A stretch of 64,000 nucleotides of DNA. It comes from Lenzites betulinus (taxonomy: Eukaryota; Basidiomycota; Agaricomycetes; Polyporales; Polyporaceae). Both the position numbers and the translations under genes were made by a program. Below the pieces are notes generated by a model. The model was not told where the DNA came from. It saw only the letters and a list, made by a program, of their open reading frames with translations, and made no database searches. How positions within the stretch are numbered: the stretch's first letter is position 1; the number at the start of each line of letters is the position of its first letter. This document shows, piece after piece, positions 1 through 12,000 of this stretch. The stretch covers positions 124,001 to 188,000 of the forward strand of contig JABYQU010000050.1 of assembly GCA_022264855.1 (NCBI GenBank), written 5' to 3'.

Positions 1-111
1 CATAGCGCGTACATTCAGCAAGTCTCCTGTACTGAGGACGAGCACAAGGGACGAGCACAAGCCTAGATGTTGTCCTCTGGACCGTCTTCTATCATCTTCG
101 CATAATGCTCG
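1..111 (-). pseudogene. Inverted fragment of the MAK21 3' end
   Basis: The first ~111 bases are the reverse complement of about 6355-6465 with only a handful of mismatches. They cover the last ~17 codons of MAK21, its TAG stop and about 60 bases of 3' flank, including the doubled motif GTGCTCGTCC. Similarity stops abruptly near 111, so no more of the coding sequence follows inside the window. Because the copy reads leftwards, only its 3' flank could continue beyond the window edge. I infer a breakpoint-associated duplication rather than a second gene. Confidence 0.85.
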
Positions 112-286
112 GCATTGTCACTTTCATATAGCTTTCGTGAAAACCACGACGTATTGTAATAGGCAGAGAATGACATACAAGGTGCACACTTTTCGGCTTT
201 GCGGGCGGGTCCTGCGGCAGAGTGGGGAATGTGTCACAGTGTGCAGTGTTGTTCCGCAGTTCCGGTGCCGGAGAAGCAGGAAGCCA

Positions 287-2599
287 TCATTGAAGTGGTA
301 CCCGCCCAGGCGGCACGTTGTTGGCCAGAGTCGTCAATTGTCGGCGAAAGAAGCCGTACACAGGTGCATACGTCTCCATGGCCTCGAAGGCATACTTCCG
401 TCCATCGTAACTGCCCTCGAGCGCCCACTGCATAGTAAGCAGCGTGTCTGAGAGATCCTCGCGTATGTCTTCACTCAAGCCCGCAAGAATCTTGTCGAAG
501 ATTCCGCCTTGGCCCATCATAATCTGACGACGAGTGTTGAAGACGTTGGGGTCGCTCATCTCGAACGGCACAGTGGCTGTGGCTCGACCTCCGGGGATGC
601 GGGCGACGGAAACCCAGAGCAGGATCCAGAAGAATGATTCCACGTCATGCTGAAAGTTGTGGCGAACGACGGCGAGAGATGGCTCTCGTGTACTTGGCCT
701 CCCTAGCGCTAAGTCAATGTGAGGTCGATATATGTGGCTTCCTGTCTGGAGTTCGACAGCCATGAAGAACGGCGTGCCCTACACGAAACCGTCAGGGTCG
801 AAGAAACACGTCTCAGGCCATCCCCACGCACCGTCCGAGGATCTGAGTGTCCTCCCACCGACAGATCGAACTTCTTGGCGTATTCAAGATCGCCCAGGAT
901 ACCACGCCCATTGTAGAAGAGCACGTTGCCGGAGCTGATGTCGCGATGGATCCAGCCGATGAGGAACAGAATCTGTACGGCTGCCGGAGCACAGGTAGGT
1001 CAGTGGTGCCGATACAACATCAACGAGGTCTCCAACCCACCCCATAAGCAGTCCAATAGTGCTTGTACGGCATCGTGCAGATCCTTCAAATCGTGCAGCG
1101 CACAGCATACCTCTTTGTACACCACAAAGTTGCGTCGGTTAGGCCCGTATTTGTGCTTGCTGTCCGAAGCTCGAGATCTGTCGGCTCCTTTCTTCAAAGC
1201 ACCCTTGTCGACAGACCCCGGCGGTGCAAAGACATCCTTGTCCAAGATGAACCCCTCGGCGACGGACTTGGACATCGCGCCCCGTTCGTCCGCCTCAATC
1301 GACAGAAACAGGTCCTTGTAGGTACCATCCTCCAGGCGGCGACGGAGTTCCTGCCTCGTCGACTCGTCAACACCGCTGAGCCGGGGATCGTCGTCCGCTG
1401 GGAAATTCGCCCCTAGCTCGTCACAGCACGCGAAGATCTGCTTCTGGATCTCGCTCTCCGTGCTGGCGCTGCCGTCAATCCATACATCTCTCAGCACCAT
1501 GGGCTGCGCGTTCGGAAGCGGGTCCAGGCGGCTGAAGTCGCGCACTTCTATGACCTTCCATGCGCGTGTTGCGCGACCGACGATGGCCAAGGAATTGTAC
1601 TCGTGGAGACACCTGAGCGTCTTGAAGTATCGATCGCCCACTTTGTAGACGTAGCGCCGATGAGGGCCATTCTGGTCGGTTTCGGCGATGCGCATGATGT
1701 TTGTGTCGTAGCCAAGTTCCTCGGGCGTGGAGAAAATGAGGGCCGAGAGCGCGTGCACGACCGCCCGGACGTCCTGCAGTATACCATGAGCGATATATCA
1801 GCACACAGAACACAGGGAACACACGACGAAGCTATAGGCCGACGACCTCGCGAAGTGTGACCGGGAGAAGTACCAGAGCATGATCTGCGTGTCTTCGATT
1901 GTGATCTGTGCAAATATCACGCCGGCATGCTGTTAGGCTTTGCTTCGTCGCGTTGGAAGACGGCTTACATTGTATGTATGTGTCCGCCAGCAGTCGCTGT
2001 GCATCGCGTGGCACGCCTGTTTGTAAGGCGGTTCCCAACGATCCTAGGAGCTGTTAGCGCGGCGCTCGGAAACACTCTTTGCAGTATGATTAACATACGT
2101 GGTGACGCCAAAGCGTTCCCTCTTCCGAGTCGCTATCCATACAATATATTTCCGCCGAGATGTACTCACCGGACGGTTGGAGTCCAGGCAGAGCCGTTGC
2201 AGAAATGGCATCGACGATGCGCTGCACAGCTCCGACGAGCCTGTGCCGCCCAGGACTTGGTTCAACATCGTGGAGCCCTGCGCTTGCATCGTCGTCGCTG
2301 TGCCTCCTGCGCGGCGCAGAGGGCGTTTCAGGAAAATCCGTCCACAAAAGTGTATACGCAGATTCATGAGACTTGTCGGTGCCGTGGTTGATTTGGTCGT
2401 GTTTTACTGCGTCTGTGTCGGTGTTGTGACTGTTGGCGTCCTTGAGCTTGTTCTTACGAGCACTATCACTATCAGCCTGCAGGACCACGCCTTGCTTGAT
2501 CAAAGAGCGAATAATGGCGTCGAGCTCGTGCGCGCCGATGCGATTCGAGGTGTAATGGCGCATCCAGGCATCGCAGGGGGCCGATGATATCGTCGACAT
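287..2599 (-). CDS. FunK1-type fungal protein kinase
   Basis: This is a spliced gene of the agaricomycete FunK1 family (eukaryotic-kinase-like, substrates unknown). Reading leftwards, an N-terminal exon (from about 2599) leads to a DTQIMLWYFSRS motif near 1890-1850. A clean GT..AG intron near 1810-1760 follows, then the long exon 1757-~1047 with EELGYD and VVYKE motifs. Next, an intron ending CGGCAG near 994 leads into GWIHRDISSGNVL, with the catalytic HRD at 937-948, and DLEYAKKFD in the DFG position. After an intron at about 778-832, the C-lobe resumes with GTPFFMAVEL and HDVESFFWILLWV and stops at 287. The catalytic Asp and the activation-loop region are present and no stop interrupts the catalytic exons. 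The weakest part is the N-terminus: splice phases between 2160 and 1900 could not be made fully consistent, so the start is provisional. Confidence 0.8.
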
Positions 2600-3000
2600 C
2601 GTCCCAGTTTGTTGCAGTTCGGTGTCGCCAAGTGGAAGCCTGAGTAAGGATATGGCAAGCCTTCGGAGTGCGCGTTCGTCGGTTATGAGTTTAACTTGAA
2701 GCTTGCTAAACTACGAGCTGTGAGTACGCTGACGGGGGTCAAGTTATATGGGAACTTGCCTACTGATGGCTTAGTTGTCCGGAGGACGTGTCAGAAAAGC
2801 AGGAGACAGCTGGGACACCACTGGCAGCTGCAAATTGCAGGACGTAATGCGCGTGCCTCACGTTTAATCGCTTCCCCTAAGTCACAAGTACTGTACAGAG
2901 GATCGGTGTCACCTCATGGGTCTGCTGTGAAATTTAAAGAGACGTTTGTAGTGAAAAATATCTGACGCATGCTCGTGAAAGCGAGTTCAGTTTGTTCCGA

Positions 3001-3079
3001 GTGAAAGTAACGGGCGCCTGTTCCCGATCGACAAATGAAGCGCCCAAGCCAGAAAGTTGCAGACCGAATTTTGAGAGCC
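3001..3079. repeat. Inverted repeat B', upstream of MAK21
   Basis: About 78 bases just 5' of the MAK21 start are the reverse complement of 6742-6820, upstream of the OTC gene. Shared stretches include GTAACGGGCGCCTGTTCCCG and AGAAAGTTGCAGACCGAAT; an interior segment of ~10 bases differs with a small indel. The position is likely promoter or 5' UTR of MAK21. I cannot tell whether the sequence is a duplicated regulatory element or a rearrangement scar. Confidence 0.85.
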
Positions 3080-3131
3080 GTCCTCGTCGTCTTTCCCCTC
3101 GAGCTCGCCGTCGACCCCAGCGCAGACAACG

Positions 3132-6100
3132 ATGGCCCCAAAATTCACTGTTGAGCCCGACCCGACGTGGTACACCTCCGTGCCGCCCCTCCCGCCCAAG
3201 GCCGACCTGCCGACCCCCTCCGCCTCGCAGCTGTCCGAGCTCTCCGCCCGCGCCGCCGCCCTCCTCCAGGCCGATGCAGAGCAATACCAGACTCTGTCCG
3301 CCGCGCAGTCCGCGTCGGACGCGCACTTCTTGAAGACCGTGCTCGCGACGGGTACGCTCTCCGACAGGCTGAGCGCACTGACCCTGCTCGTGCAGGCGAG
3401 CCCGGTACACAACGCCGCCGCGCTCGAGAGCCTGCGCGGGATGGCACAGCGCGGACGCGCGCGGGGTGGACGCGACGAGGGCCTCAAGGCCGTCCGGTGC
3501 GTCGTCGATTGGTGGGTCGGCGGCGGAGGGCCCGGACGGAAGCTCAAGTGCGTTCTCTTTCTCATTCTGCACTCCTCGCCCGCATTCCACTGACGATCGC
3601 TCTTCGCATGCCTAGATACTTCCGGGACCAGCCACTCCTGCACCCGGACGCGAGCGACGCGCACCTCGTGCTCTGGCACTTCGAGGACTGGCTGAAGAAG
3701 TTCTTCTTCTCGATGCTGCAGGTCCTCGAGACGTTCTCGCTCGACCCGCTCACGTACGTGCGCACCCAGACGCTCGCCTTCCTCGCCACCCTCCTCCGCG
3801 CGCAACCCGAGCAGGAGCAAAATTTGCTCCGGCTCCTTGTCAACAAACTCGTGCGTCTCAGCCGCACATCATCCCCCGCTTTCATACTAATGCGGCGTGC
3901 GTAAACAGGGAGACACGGACAAGGCAGTATGCTCGCGCGTGTCCTACCACCTGCTCCAGATCCTCCAGTCACACCCGGCCATGAAAGGCGTCATCGTGCG
4001 CGAAGTGCGCGCCCTCATCTTCCGCCTCCCCGCCTCCACCGCCGCGCAAGCGGCCCCCACCAGCACCGCCAGCACGCACATCCGCTTCGACGACAACGCT
4101 TCCTCGTCCAAGTCGAAAGTGAAGCCCAAAGGTAAGACAGATGCGTCGACGCCCGACGGCCCCGCCTCACGCTGGAACACGCACGCGTGGTACTACGCCT
4201 CCGTGACGCTGAATCAGGCGGTGCTCACGCCGTCCGCGTCGGACCGCACCGTCGCGCGCATGCTCGTCGACACCTACTTTGAGATGTTCGAGGAGATCCT
4301 CGGGTCAAAGGGCGATGAGGATGAGGACACGCCCGACGCCGAGCCCGACGCCGCGGCCGAGGACAAGTCCGCGGGCAAGGGCGGGAAGGACAAGAGCAGG
4401 GGCCCGCCGCGAGACAAGAAGAAGCGGAAGGTCAAGGAGGTCAAGGGCGCGGCCGGGTTCGCGGAAGTCGAGGACTCGTCCTCGCGCCTCATCGGCGCGA
4501 TCCTCACCGGCGTGAATCGCGCGCTGCCGTTTGCACAGATGCATCTCAGCAGTGATAGTTCCGCTGTGTACGCCTGTTATTCTACTCAGGTTTACTATAT
4601 GCTTACTGCGCATACAGCTTCCAAAAACACATCGACACCCTCTTCCGGATCACGCATACATCCACATTCAACATCTCCCTCCAAGCACTCACCCTCATCC
4701 TCCAAATATCCACCACTCTTTCAACCCCCGCCGGACAGCCCTCCACGTCAAGCCAAACTTCGCCCTCTGCATTTACAACGACACTCCGCGACCGTTTCTG
4801 CCGCACCCTGTACGCATCATTAACGGACCCGCGGCTGAGCACGTCAAATAAGCAGGCGTTGTACCTCAACCTCCTGTTCAAGGCTCTGAAGGCCGACCAC
4901 GATGCGCAGCGTGTAGCCGCGTTCGTCCGCCGCTTCGTGCAGGTGCTCGCGAGCGGCGTTGGTGCCGGAGGCGCCATCGAGTTTGTTGCCGGTGGCCTCT
5001 ACCTACTAGGCGAGGTATGTTGTGGACAGCACTCCCTATACGCATGTACTAACTCGTATCTCCAGCTGTTCAGCACGACCCCCAGCATCAAGCCGTTATT
5101 ACACTCTTCAAAGTCCAAAACAGCGCCCGCGGCCGACGCGCCAGCGTACGACCCCCGCAAACGCGACCCCCAATACGCACACGCTCTCGCAACCCCCATG
5201 TACGAGCTTGTAAGTCCCCCTCTTACACCTCCCTCTAGGCTGTTTACAAACCCCGGCCCCCGCGCAGATCCCCCTCCTACACCACTACCACCCCACCATC
5301 TCCCTGCACGCCCGCCAGCTCTTCTCCTCCGCACCCATTACCGGCTCGCCCGACCTCGCGCTCAACACGCTCTCGCACTTCCTCGACCGCTTCGTCTTCA
5401 AGAACGCCAAAAAGTCCAAACCAAAGGGCTCCAGCGCGATGCAGCCCTCTGCAACGGGCGACGCGGGCGGCGGCGTGACGCTCGTGAAGGGCGAGGCCGC
5501 CGCGGGGCTCGGCGTGCCCGCGAACGATGCGCGCTTCTGGACGCGCCGCGCGGAGGACGTGCCCGTCGACCAGCGCTTCTTCCACGCGTACTTTACGCGC
5601 AAGGCGGACAAGGAGCGCCAGAAGGCGACGAAAGTCGGGAAGCGGAAGGCGCATGGGGACGAGGCGGGCTCGGACGCCAGCGGCGCGGAGGACGACGACG
5701 ATGAGGAGGAGGAGGACGCGGAGGAGCTGGTGAGCGCATCTGAGAGTGAGGACGATGGGGTGGCGGCGAGTGGCGAGGAGAGCGAGGACGGCGGGTTCGA
5801 CTTGTCCAGCAAAGGGAAGAAGCCCGCCACCGCAGAGGATGAGGAGGATGAGGAAGAGGAAAACAGTGACGCGGAGGAGGCGGAAATCTGGAAGGTATGT
5901 TGTCCTCTCACGAACCCCATACGGCGGCACGGTATTGACGCAATTTGCAGGCCATGAAAGCGACAATGCCAGGCGAGCTCGAGGACGCCGACCTCATGCA
6001 GGACAGTGACGAGAGCGACGACGTCCCGTCCGACCTCGACGCTCTCGAGGATTCTGACGAGGAAGCCGAGAGTGTTGATGACGACGACGACGACGAAGCT

Positions 6101-6403
6101 GAAGACGGGGAGGTCGACGACGACGCCTTCTCGCTCGTCGAAGACTCTGACGCTGAGGACCTGCTCCCGCTGGATGCCGAGGTGCCCACCGGTCTCATAG
6201 AGTTCGACGGACCCGGTGCAGAGCCCGAAGAGGGCGACGACGCATGGGGCGGTATCTCCTCAAAGGACCAGCCGAAGGGCAAGCGGAAGCGCGACGAGGA
6301 CAGCAAGCGGGCTCAGCGGAAGAAGCTGCGCGCACTCCCCACATTCGCGAGCTACGAGGATTATGCGAAGATGATCGAGGACGGTCCGGAGGACAACATC
6401 TAG
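3132..6403 (+). CDS. MAK21: CBF/Mak21 family ribosome-biogenesis factor (Noc1)
   Basis: This is the homologue of yeast Mak21/Noc1 (human CEBPZ), a nucle(ol)ar factor that works with Noc2 in early 60S pre-ribosome assembly. I read seven exons: 3132-3547, 3616-3850, 3909-4567, 4618-5014, 5066-5209, 5268-5894 and 5951-6403. All introns are GT..AG of 50-68 nt, and the sum is 2931 nt (976 aa), with phase kept throughout. Supporting motifs are KYFRDQPLLHP across the first junction; LLVNKLGDTDKA; the CBF core ILTGVNRALPFA followed by FQKHIDTLFRITHTSTFNIS; and ALYLNLLFKALKAD. Near the end come DVPVDQRFFHAYF and long Asp/Glu runs (about residues 710-880) that are usual in this family. The C-terminus ends DYAKMIEDGPEDNI. 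It looks intact. The start ATG at 3132 is the first in frame and follows the upstream repeat. Confidence 0.95.
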
Positions 6404-6741
6404 GCTTGTGCTCGTCCCTTGTGCTCGTCCTTACTATAGTAGACTTGCTGAATGTACGCGCTATGTAACATCCCTCTAATCTATGTGAGGGCGATGGATA
6501 GGACAATTGTATATGGATGCGCCATCTCGATCCTTCCAAACAACTTTGTAAAGGGCACAGGCCGTTCAAGATCGTGTCCGCACAATTCTCCGCAACGGCC
6601 ACCGTGGGTGCCTGTGTATGCGACCTCGGCACCCACGGGAACACCGACGAACCCGCTACCCTCAGCCTTTTCACCCTATACACTCTTAACTGTGCGTCTA
6701 CTACTGCCCCGCCTTCCCGCTCCCCCGCGTCGTCCATTCTC

Positions 6742-6820
6742 CTCTCAAAATTCGGTCTGCAACTTTCTGGCTTGTGCGCTTAACCGTTCTCTCGGTCGGG
6801 AACAGGCGCCCGTTACTTTC
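6742..6820. repeat. Inverted repeat B, upstream of OTC
   Basis: This is the inverted partner of 3001-3079, located about 170 bases before the ornithine carbamoyltransferase start. It begins CTCTCAAAATTCGGTCTGCA and ends near CGCCCGTTACTTTC. The two copies therefore face each other across the whole MAK21 gene. Confidence 0.85.
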
Positions 6821-6989
6821 CTCCAAAACTTGTTCTATGCTTACGTAACAGTCAAGCGTTATAGTACTGTCCGGCGCTTCGTACCAAGCCGGTGAGTACT
6901 CTTGACTCCACCTCGTTTTCGACGTTGCACACCAGCGACCACACTCCATCGACCACTCTGCGCTCGCGCGAAGAGAGAAAAAGCACAAC

Positions 6990-8407
6990 ATGTCGCTCGC
7001 CAGGAGAGTGCCGCATCTGATGACACTGGCGGACCTCTCGCCATCCCAGATCCAGCGCATCCTCACGCACGCATACTACCTCAAGCGCCACGCGCTGCCG
7101 TGGTCTCTGCCGCACGCCGTCAGGAGCAAGCACGGCGGCCCGCCGAACCTGCGCATGCCCTCGCAGTCGCTCTTCAACAAGTCCGTCGCGCTGCTCTTCG
7201 CGAAGCGCAGCACGCGCACGCGCCTCGCGGCCGAGACCGCGACGCACCTCCTCGGCGGGCAGGCGCTCTTCTTGGGCCGGGACGACATCCAGCTCGGCGT
7301 GAACGAGACCGTGCGCGACTCGGCGCGGGTCATTGGCGGGATGGTCGAGGGCATCTTTGCGCGCGTCGGGGACCACTCCGAGATCGAGGTGAGCGCGTTC
7401 GCGTGCTGATTGGACGGGGTGCTGGGTGCTGACGGGTTCTGGTGGGATCGTCGCGGGCTGGAATAGGAATTGGCGCGGTACTCGCCCGTCCCGGTGCTGA
7501 ACGCGCTGTCGTCGCTGTGGCACCCCACGCAGGTGCTCGCGGACCTGCTCACGCTGAACGAGCACGCGTACCTCTTCTCGCCCGACGTGCCGCCGCCGCC
7601 GCCGCTGCCCACAGGCAAGGCGGACAGGGAGAGCCAGCGGAACCCGGGCAGGACGACGGTGGTGCGCCCGCTGACGGTCGCGTACGTCGGCGACTCCGCG
7701 AACGTGCTGCACGATATGCTCGTGTCGTTCCCGCGCCTCGGGCACCAGCTGCGCGTGGCGAGCCCCGCGAACGAAAAGTACCGCGCGCCGAAGGCGGTTT
7801 GGGATCGGGTCGTCGAGCTCGGGTGCGACAAGGGCATTCACTGGACGGCGGATCCTCGGGAGGCCGTGCACGGCGCGGATCTGGTGGTCACTGACACTTG
7901 GTGCGCGTTGTCTCATGTATGTATGTGTCGTGGTTGTTGCTAACGCGATGTAGGATATCGATGGGCCAGGAGGCGGAGAAGGCGCAGCGGCTGAAGGACT
8001 TCCAGGGCTACCAGGTCACGGAGGCGCTCTGCCGGGAGGGCGGGGCGAACCCGGACTGGAAGTTCATGCACTGCCTTCCGCGGAAGCAGGACGAGGTGGA
8101 CGACGAGGTTCGTCCGGCGGGCTTTGCCGAGTGTATTGCGGTCGCTGATGCTGACGGGACGGACGCGTGCGTTAGGTGTTCTACGGGCCGCGCTCGCTCG
8201 TGTTCCCGGTGTCGGACAACCGGAAGTGGACGATCATGGCGATGTTCGAGTGAGTGCTTTGCTTTCGCTGGTGATGGTGTGCCGATGAGGGAGTGCTGAT
8301 CCGGCTGTAGCCTTCTGTTTGGAAAGTGGTCGTTGCTCGCGCGGACGGGCGAGCTGGGGGGAGCGGCGGCGGAGGACGAGCCGGCGGAGGAAGAGCGCTC
8401 TGGGTAG
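6990..8407 (+). CDS. ARG3: Ornithine carbamoyltransferase
   Basis: The enzyme makes citrulline from carbamoyl phosphate and ornithine in arginine synthesis. I read five exons, 6990-7388, 7467-7900, 7954-8107, 8176-8249 and 8311-8407, all with GT..AG introns; they sum to 1158 nt (385 aa). The carbamoyl-phosphate motif STRTR is at residues 74-78, HPTQ at 152-155, and the ornithine-loop Cys motif HCLPR at 317-321. The ending [29 protein letters not shown] is typical of fungal OTC. The N-terminus ([17 protein letters not shown]) has two arginines but is short for a mitochondrial presequence, and I saw no upstream in-frame ATG. Compartment is therefore open: many fungal OTCs are mitochondrial, while the yeast enzyme is cytosolic. 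Proline-rich and acidic tails ([20 protein letters not shown]) look lineage-specific. Confidence 0.95.
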
Positions 8408-8720
8408 ATAGCGCGTGTGTATCGTACATCGGCATCGCAAAGCGTACGAACCTTCGGACACATGGGACAAGAATGTGTGCTGAATGAAATTGAGGACAGG
8501 CACCGGCGTGCGATGGCGTAGGTGGAGAGAAGCAGGTCGAAGCAGGCGCCATTATAATTATAGTATTTGGCTGCTTGTGTGGCTGTCATACATCGCATGG
8601 AATACAACGAACCGTCCCCCGAAGCTACAACCAAAGACATTCACGCCCAGACCAGCTTCGTGCGCGAGCCTTCCGCACGCACCAATGTTAACATCGCCCA
8701 CAAACGCGCGCTCACTGGTG

Positions 8721-8850
8721 TCCCTGGCCTCGGAAGACCGGAGATGGACGATCATGCATCATGGCGGTATTTGGGTGAGTCGAGTGTCTGATAGGCCGAT
8801 GAGGGAGTGCAGATCGCGGCGGGGCGGCGGAGAGAGCGGCCTGGGTAGAC
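8721..8850 (+). pseudogene. Decayed tandem copy of the OTC 3' end
   Basis: About 320 bases after the OTC stop, the sequence repeats the OTC 3' end in direct orientation. It shows GGACGATCATG as in exon 4, GGGTGAGTCGAGTG at the exon-4 donor, GCCGATGAGGGAGTGC within the last intron, and CTGGGTAGA around the stop. Parts of the intron and of the last exon are missing, and the reading frame is broken. It is best read as a partial tandem duplication that was trimmed. The rest of the OTC-GSY1 gap (8408-9098) shows no gene. Confidence 0.75.
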
Positions 8851-9098
8851 GATCGTCCGTCCCAGGTCGGTATGTCGCGCGTATGTTCTCGGCGGGCGCA
8901 CGTGGGGATGACGTCTGGAGTGCGGGGTAGCGCCGAGAGCGGCCGGTCCCTGTTCGTCCTCGTCCTCTCCAGTCTCCTCTCCGTCCTTCCTCCTCGCCCG
9001 AGTCCACTCCGCCCCGCCTTACATACCTCCACCCGCCCCGCCTCCCCAGCTTCCCCACACACCCCCATCTCCCCTCCCCTCATATTCACGCGCCCGCG

Positions 9099-12000
9099 AT
9101 GACCGAGGTCAAGCGCGACGTCCGCAACCCCCTCCTCTTCGAGTGCGCCTGGGAGGTCGCAAACAAGGTCGGCGGCATCTACACCGTCATCAAAACAAAG
9201 GTCCCCGTCACCGTCTCCGAGTATGGCGACCGCTACACCCTCATCGGCCCCCTCTCCTACAAGACCGCCCCCATGGAGGTCGAGGCCCAGGAGCCCAAGG
9301 ACCCCCACCTAGCTGCTACCCTCGATAACATGCGTGCCGCCGGTGTCAAGATCCTCTACGGCCGCTGGCTCATCGAGGGCGCCCCCAACGTCCTCCTCTT
9401 CGACACTGGCAGCCAGTACTCCCGCCTCGACGAATGGAAGGGCGACCTCTGGAACCTCGCCGGTATACCCACCCCGCCCAACGACCACGAAACGAACGAG
9501 ACCATCGTCTTTGGATACATCGTAGCCTGGTTCCTTGGAGATGTACGTCCTCCCTTCTTTCCTTTTCATCTTTATTTTCGCGCGCGGTGCACTGCGATCC
9601 TCCCGTGCGTCCATTTTCTCCCAATGTTGGGATAGTTTTCTATGGCAGCTCGGCCAATCACCCCGAACCCTCGTTGAACGCGATTCGAGTCGCGCACGGT
9701 GCGAGTGACCGACGCAGCATCTCAAAGATGGAGCTTCTCCGACATTGCGGGGAGCATGCGCTCGCAGGGCACCAATCAAGGATCCCCCGCATGTTGAGTC
9801 GCGTCCATCGTCTCCAACTGTGGGGATAGTTCTGTTTGGCGGCTCTCTACCACTCGGATCCATTCGTCGAACACGATTCGGATCGCCTGCGACGCGAACG
9901 GGCTACGCAGCTCCTCAGAAACGGAAATCCTCCGAATTCTGGGGGCGCGTCTCCCCCGCGAACGCGCGCTGCGGCCCGATAGTGACACACCATTACGCGC
10001 AAGATGCGCAGAGAGCCTCCGTCGTTCCCATGGAGGAGCGCGTGCACTTAGTTCCTCCCGACCCTCACGCTCGGCCTCTTCTCCCTCTGGCAATTCCGTC
10101 GTCCCGCCGCGCCTCCTTGGAATCATCGTCGCTGCTTGCGGCGGAGTGTGGCCATTAAGGTCCTGCCGCAGCGTCCGCCGCTCCACTAGACCCCGCGCGC
10201 CGCCTTGGCATACACCCAGTCACGCGCATCGTACTGACCTCCTGCCCACAGTACGTCGCGCGGCGCACCGATAAAGCCATCATCGCGCACTTCCACGAGT
10301 GGCAGGCCGGGCTCGCGATCCCGCTCTGCCGCAAGCGCCATATCGACGTCACCACCGTGTTCACGACCCACGCGACCCTCCTCGGCCGGTACCTCTGTGC
10401 CGGATCCGTTGATTTCTACAACAACCTCCAGTACTTTGATGTCGACCACGAGGCCGGGAAACGCGGAATCTACCATCGCTACTGCATCGAGCGCTCGTCT
10501 GCGCATTGCGCGGATGTCTTCACTACGGTCTCGCATATCACGGCGTACGAGAGCGAACATTTGCTCAAGCGGAAGCCCGATGGCGTCCTCCCGAACGGCC
10601 TCAACGTCGTCAAGTTCCAGGCAATGCACGAGTTCCAGAACTTGCACTCGACAGCGAAGGCCAAGATCAACGACTTCGTCCGCGGCCACTTCTACGGCCA
10701 CTACGACTTTGACCTGGATAACACGCTCTACGTGCGTTGGTCCATTTTTGACGCCCCGGCTGTCGCTGACTTGTATGCAGATGTTTACCGCCGGTCGTTA
10801 CGAGTATCGCAACAAGGGTGTAGACATGTTCATCGAGTCACTTGCGCGTATGTGCCAGTCCATTTTGTCTTCTTGCCATTTACTGATGTTTATCCAGGTC
10901 TCAACTACCGTCTCAAGAAGTCAGGGTCCAAAATGACCGTGATTGCGTTCATTATCATGCCCGCCACGACACACTCGTATACGATCGACGCGCTGAAAGG
11001 GCAAGCCGTCACGAAGCAGCTGCACGACACGGTCACCGAGATCCAGAACCGCATAGGAGCCCGCCTCTTCGAGCATGCCATGAGCTCTAACGGGTAAGTC
11101 CTTTTTTCACCCGCGCTCGTCTCCCGCTCACGTCCTGCAGCGAACACGGCACGCTCCCGACACCCGACGACCTGCTGTCCGACGAAGACAAGGTGCTCCT
11201 CAAGCGCCGCATTTTCGCGCTGAAGCGGAACGCGCTCCCGCCCGTGACGACGCACAACATGGCCGACGACGCGAACGACCCGATTCTGAACCAGATCCGC
11301 CGCGTGCAGCTGTTCAACGCCTCGTCCGACCGCGTCAAGGTCGTGTTCCACCCGGACTTCCTGAACAGCAACAACCCCATCCTCGGCTTGGACTACGAGG
11401 AGTTCGTGCGCGGCTGCCATCTGGGCGTCTTCCCGAGCTACTACGAGCCGTGGGGATACACCCCCGCTGAGTGCACAGTCGTACGTACCCGAGGTCCTCC
11501 CATCCGCCCTACCCGCACTAACACCGCCGCAGATGGGCATCCCGTCCGTGACGACGAACCTCTCCGGGTTCGGCTGCTTCATGCAGGACTTGATCGAGCG
11601 CCCGCAAGACGAAGGCTGCTATATCGTCGACCGCCGCTCGCAGTCCGTCGAGGACTCCGTGAACACGCTCACAGACTACATGTTCGCCTTCACGAGCAAG
11701 TCGCGCCGGCAGCGCATCAACCAGCGCAACCGTGTCGAGCGCCTTTCCCCCCTTCTCGACTGGAAGAACCTCGGGATCGAGTACTCGAAGGCGCGCCAGC
11801 TCGCGCTGCGCCGCGCGTACCCGGACGAGTTCTACGGCGCGGGCGGGCCTGATGGTGAAGAAGAGGACTTCGACTTTGGGATGGAGCGCATGACGCTCCC
11901 GATCAGCGTTCCCGCGAGCCCGCGTTTCCGCATGTCCGGCATCGCGACCCCGGGCGATCTTGGCACGCTCACCGAGGAGGTCAGTAGTACACTTCCATGT

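Noticed and set aside
2987..3820. A 277-codon minus-strand ORF over the start of MAK21
   Set aside because: It mirrors the spliced MAK21 exons, is Arg/Ala-rich and shows no motif.
6852..7916. A 354-codon minus-strand ORF over OTC
   Set aside because: Antisense shadow of GC-rich OTC exons; the plus strand has the catalytic motifs.
9776..10186. Possible minus-strand gene in the GSY1 intron
   Set aside because: The frame is not conserved between the two repeated blocks (stops in the first block) and no domain is visible.
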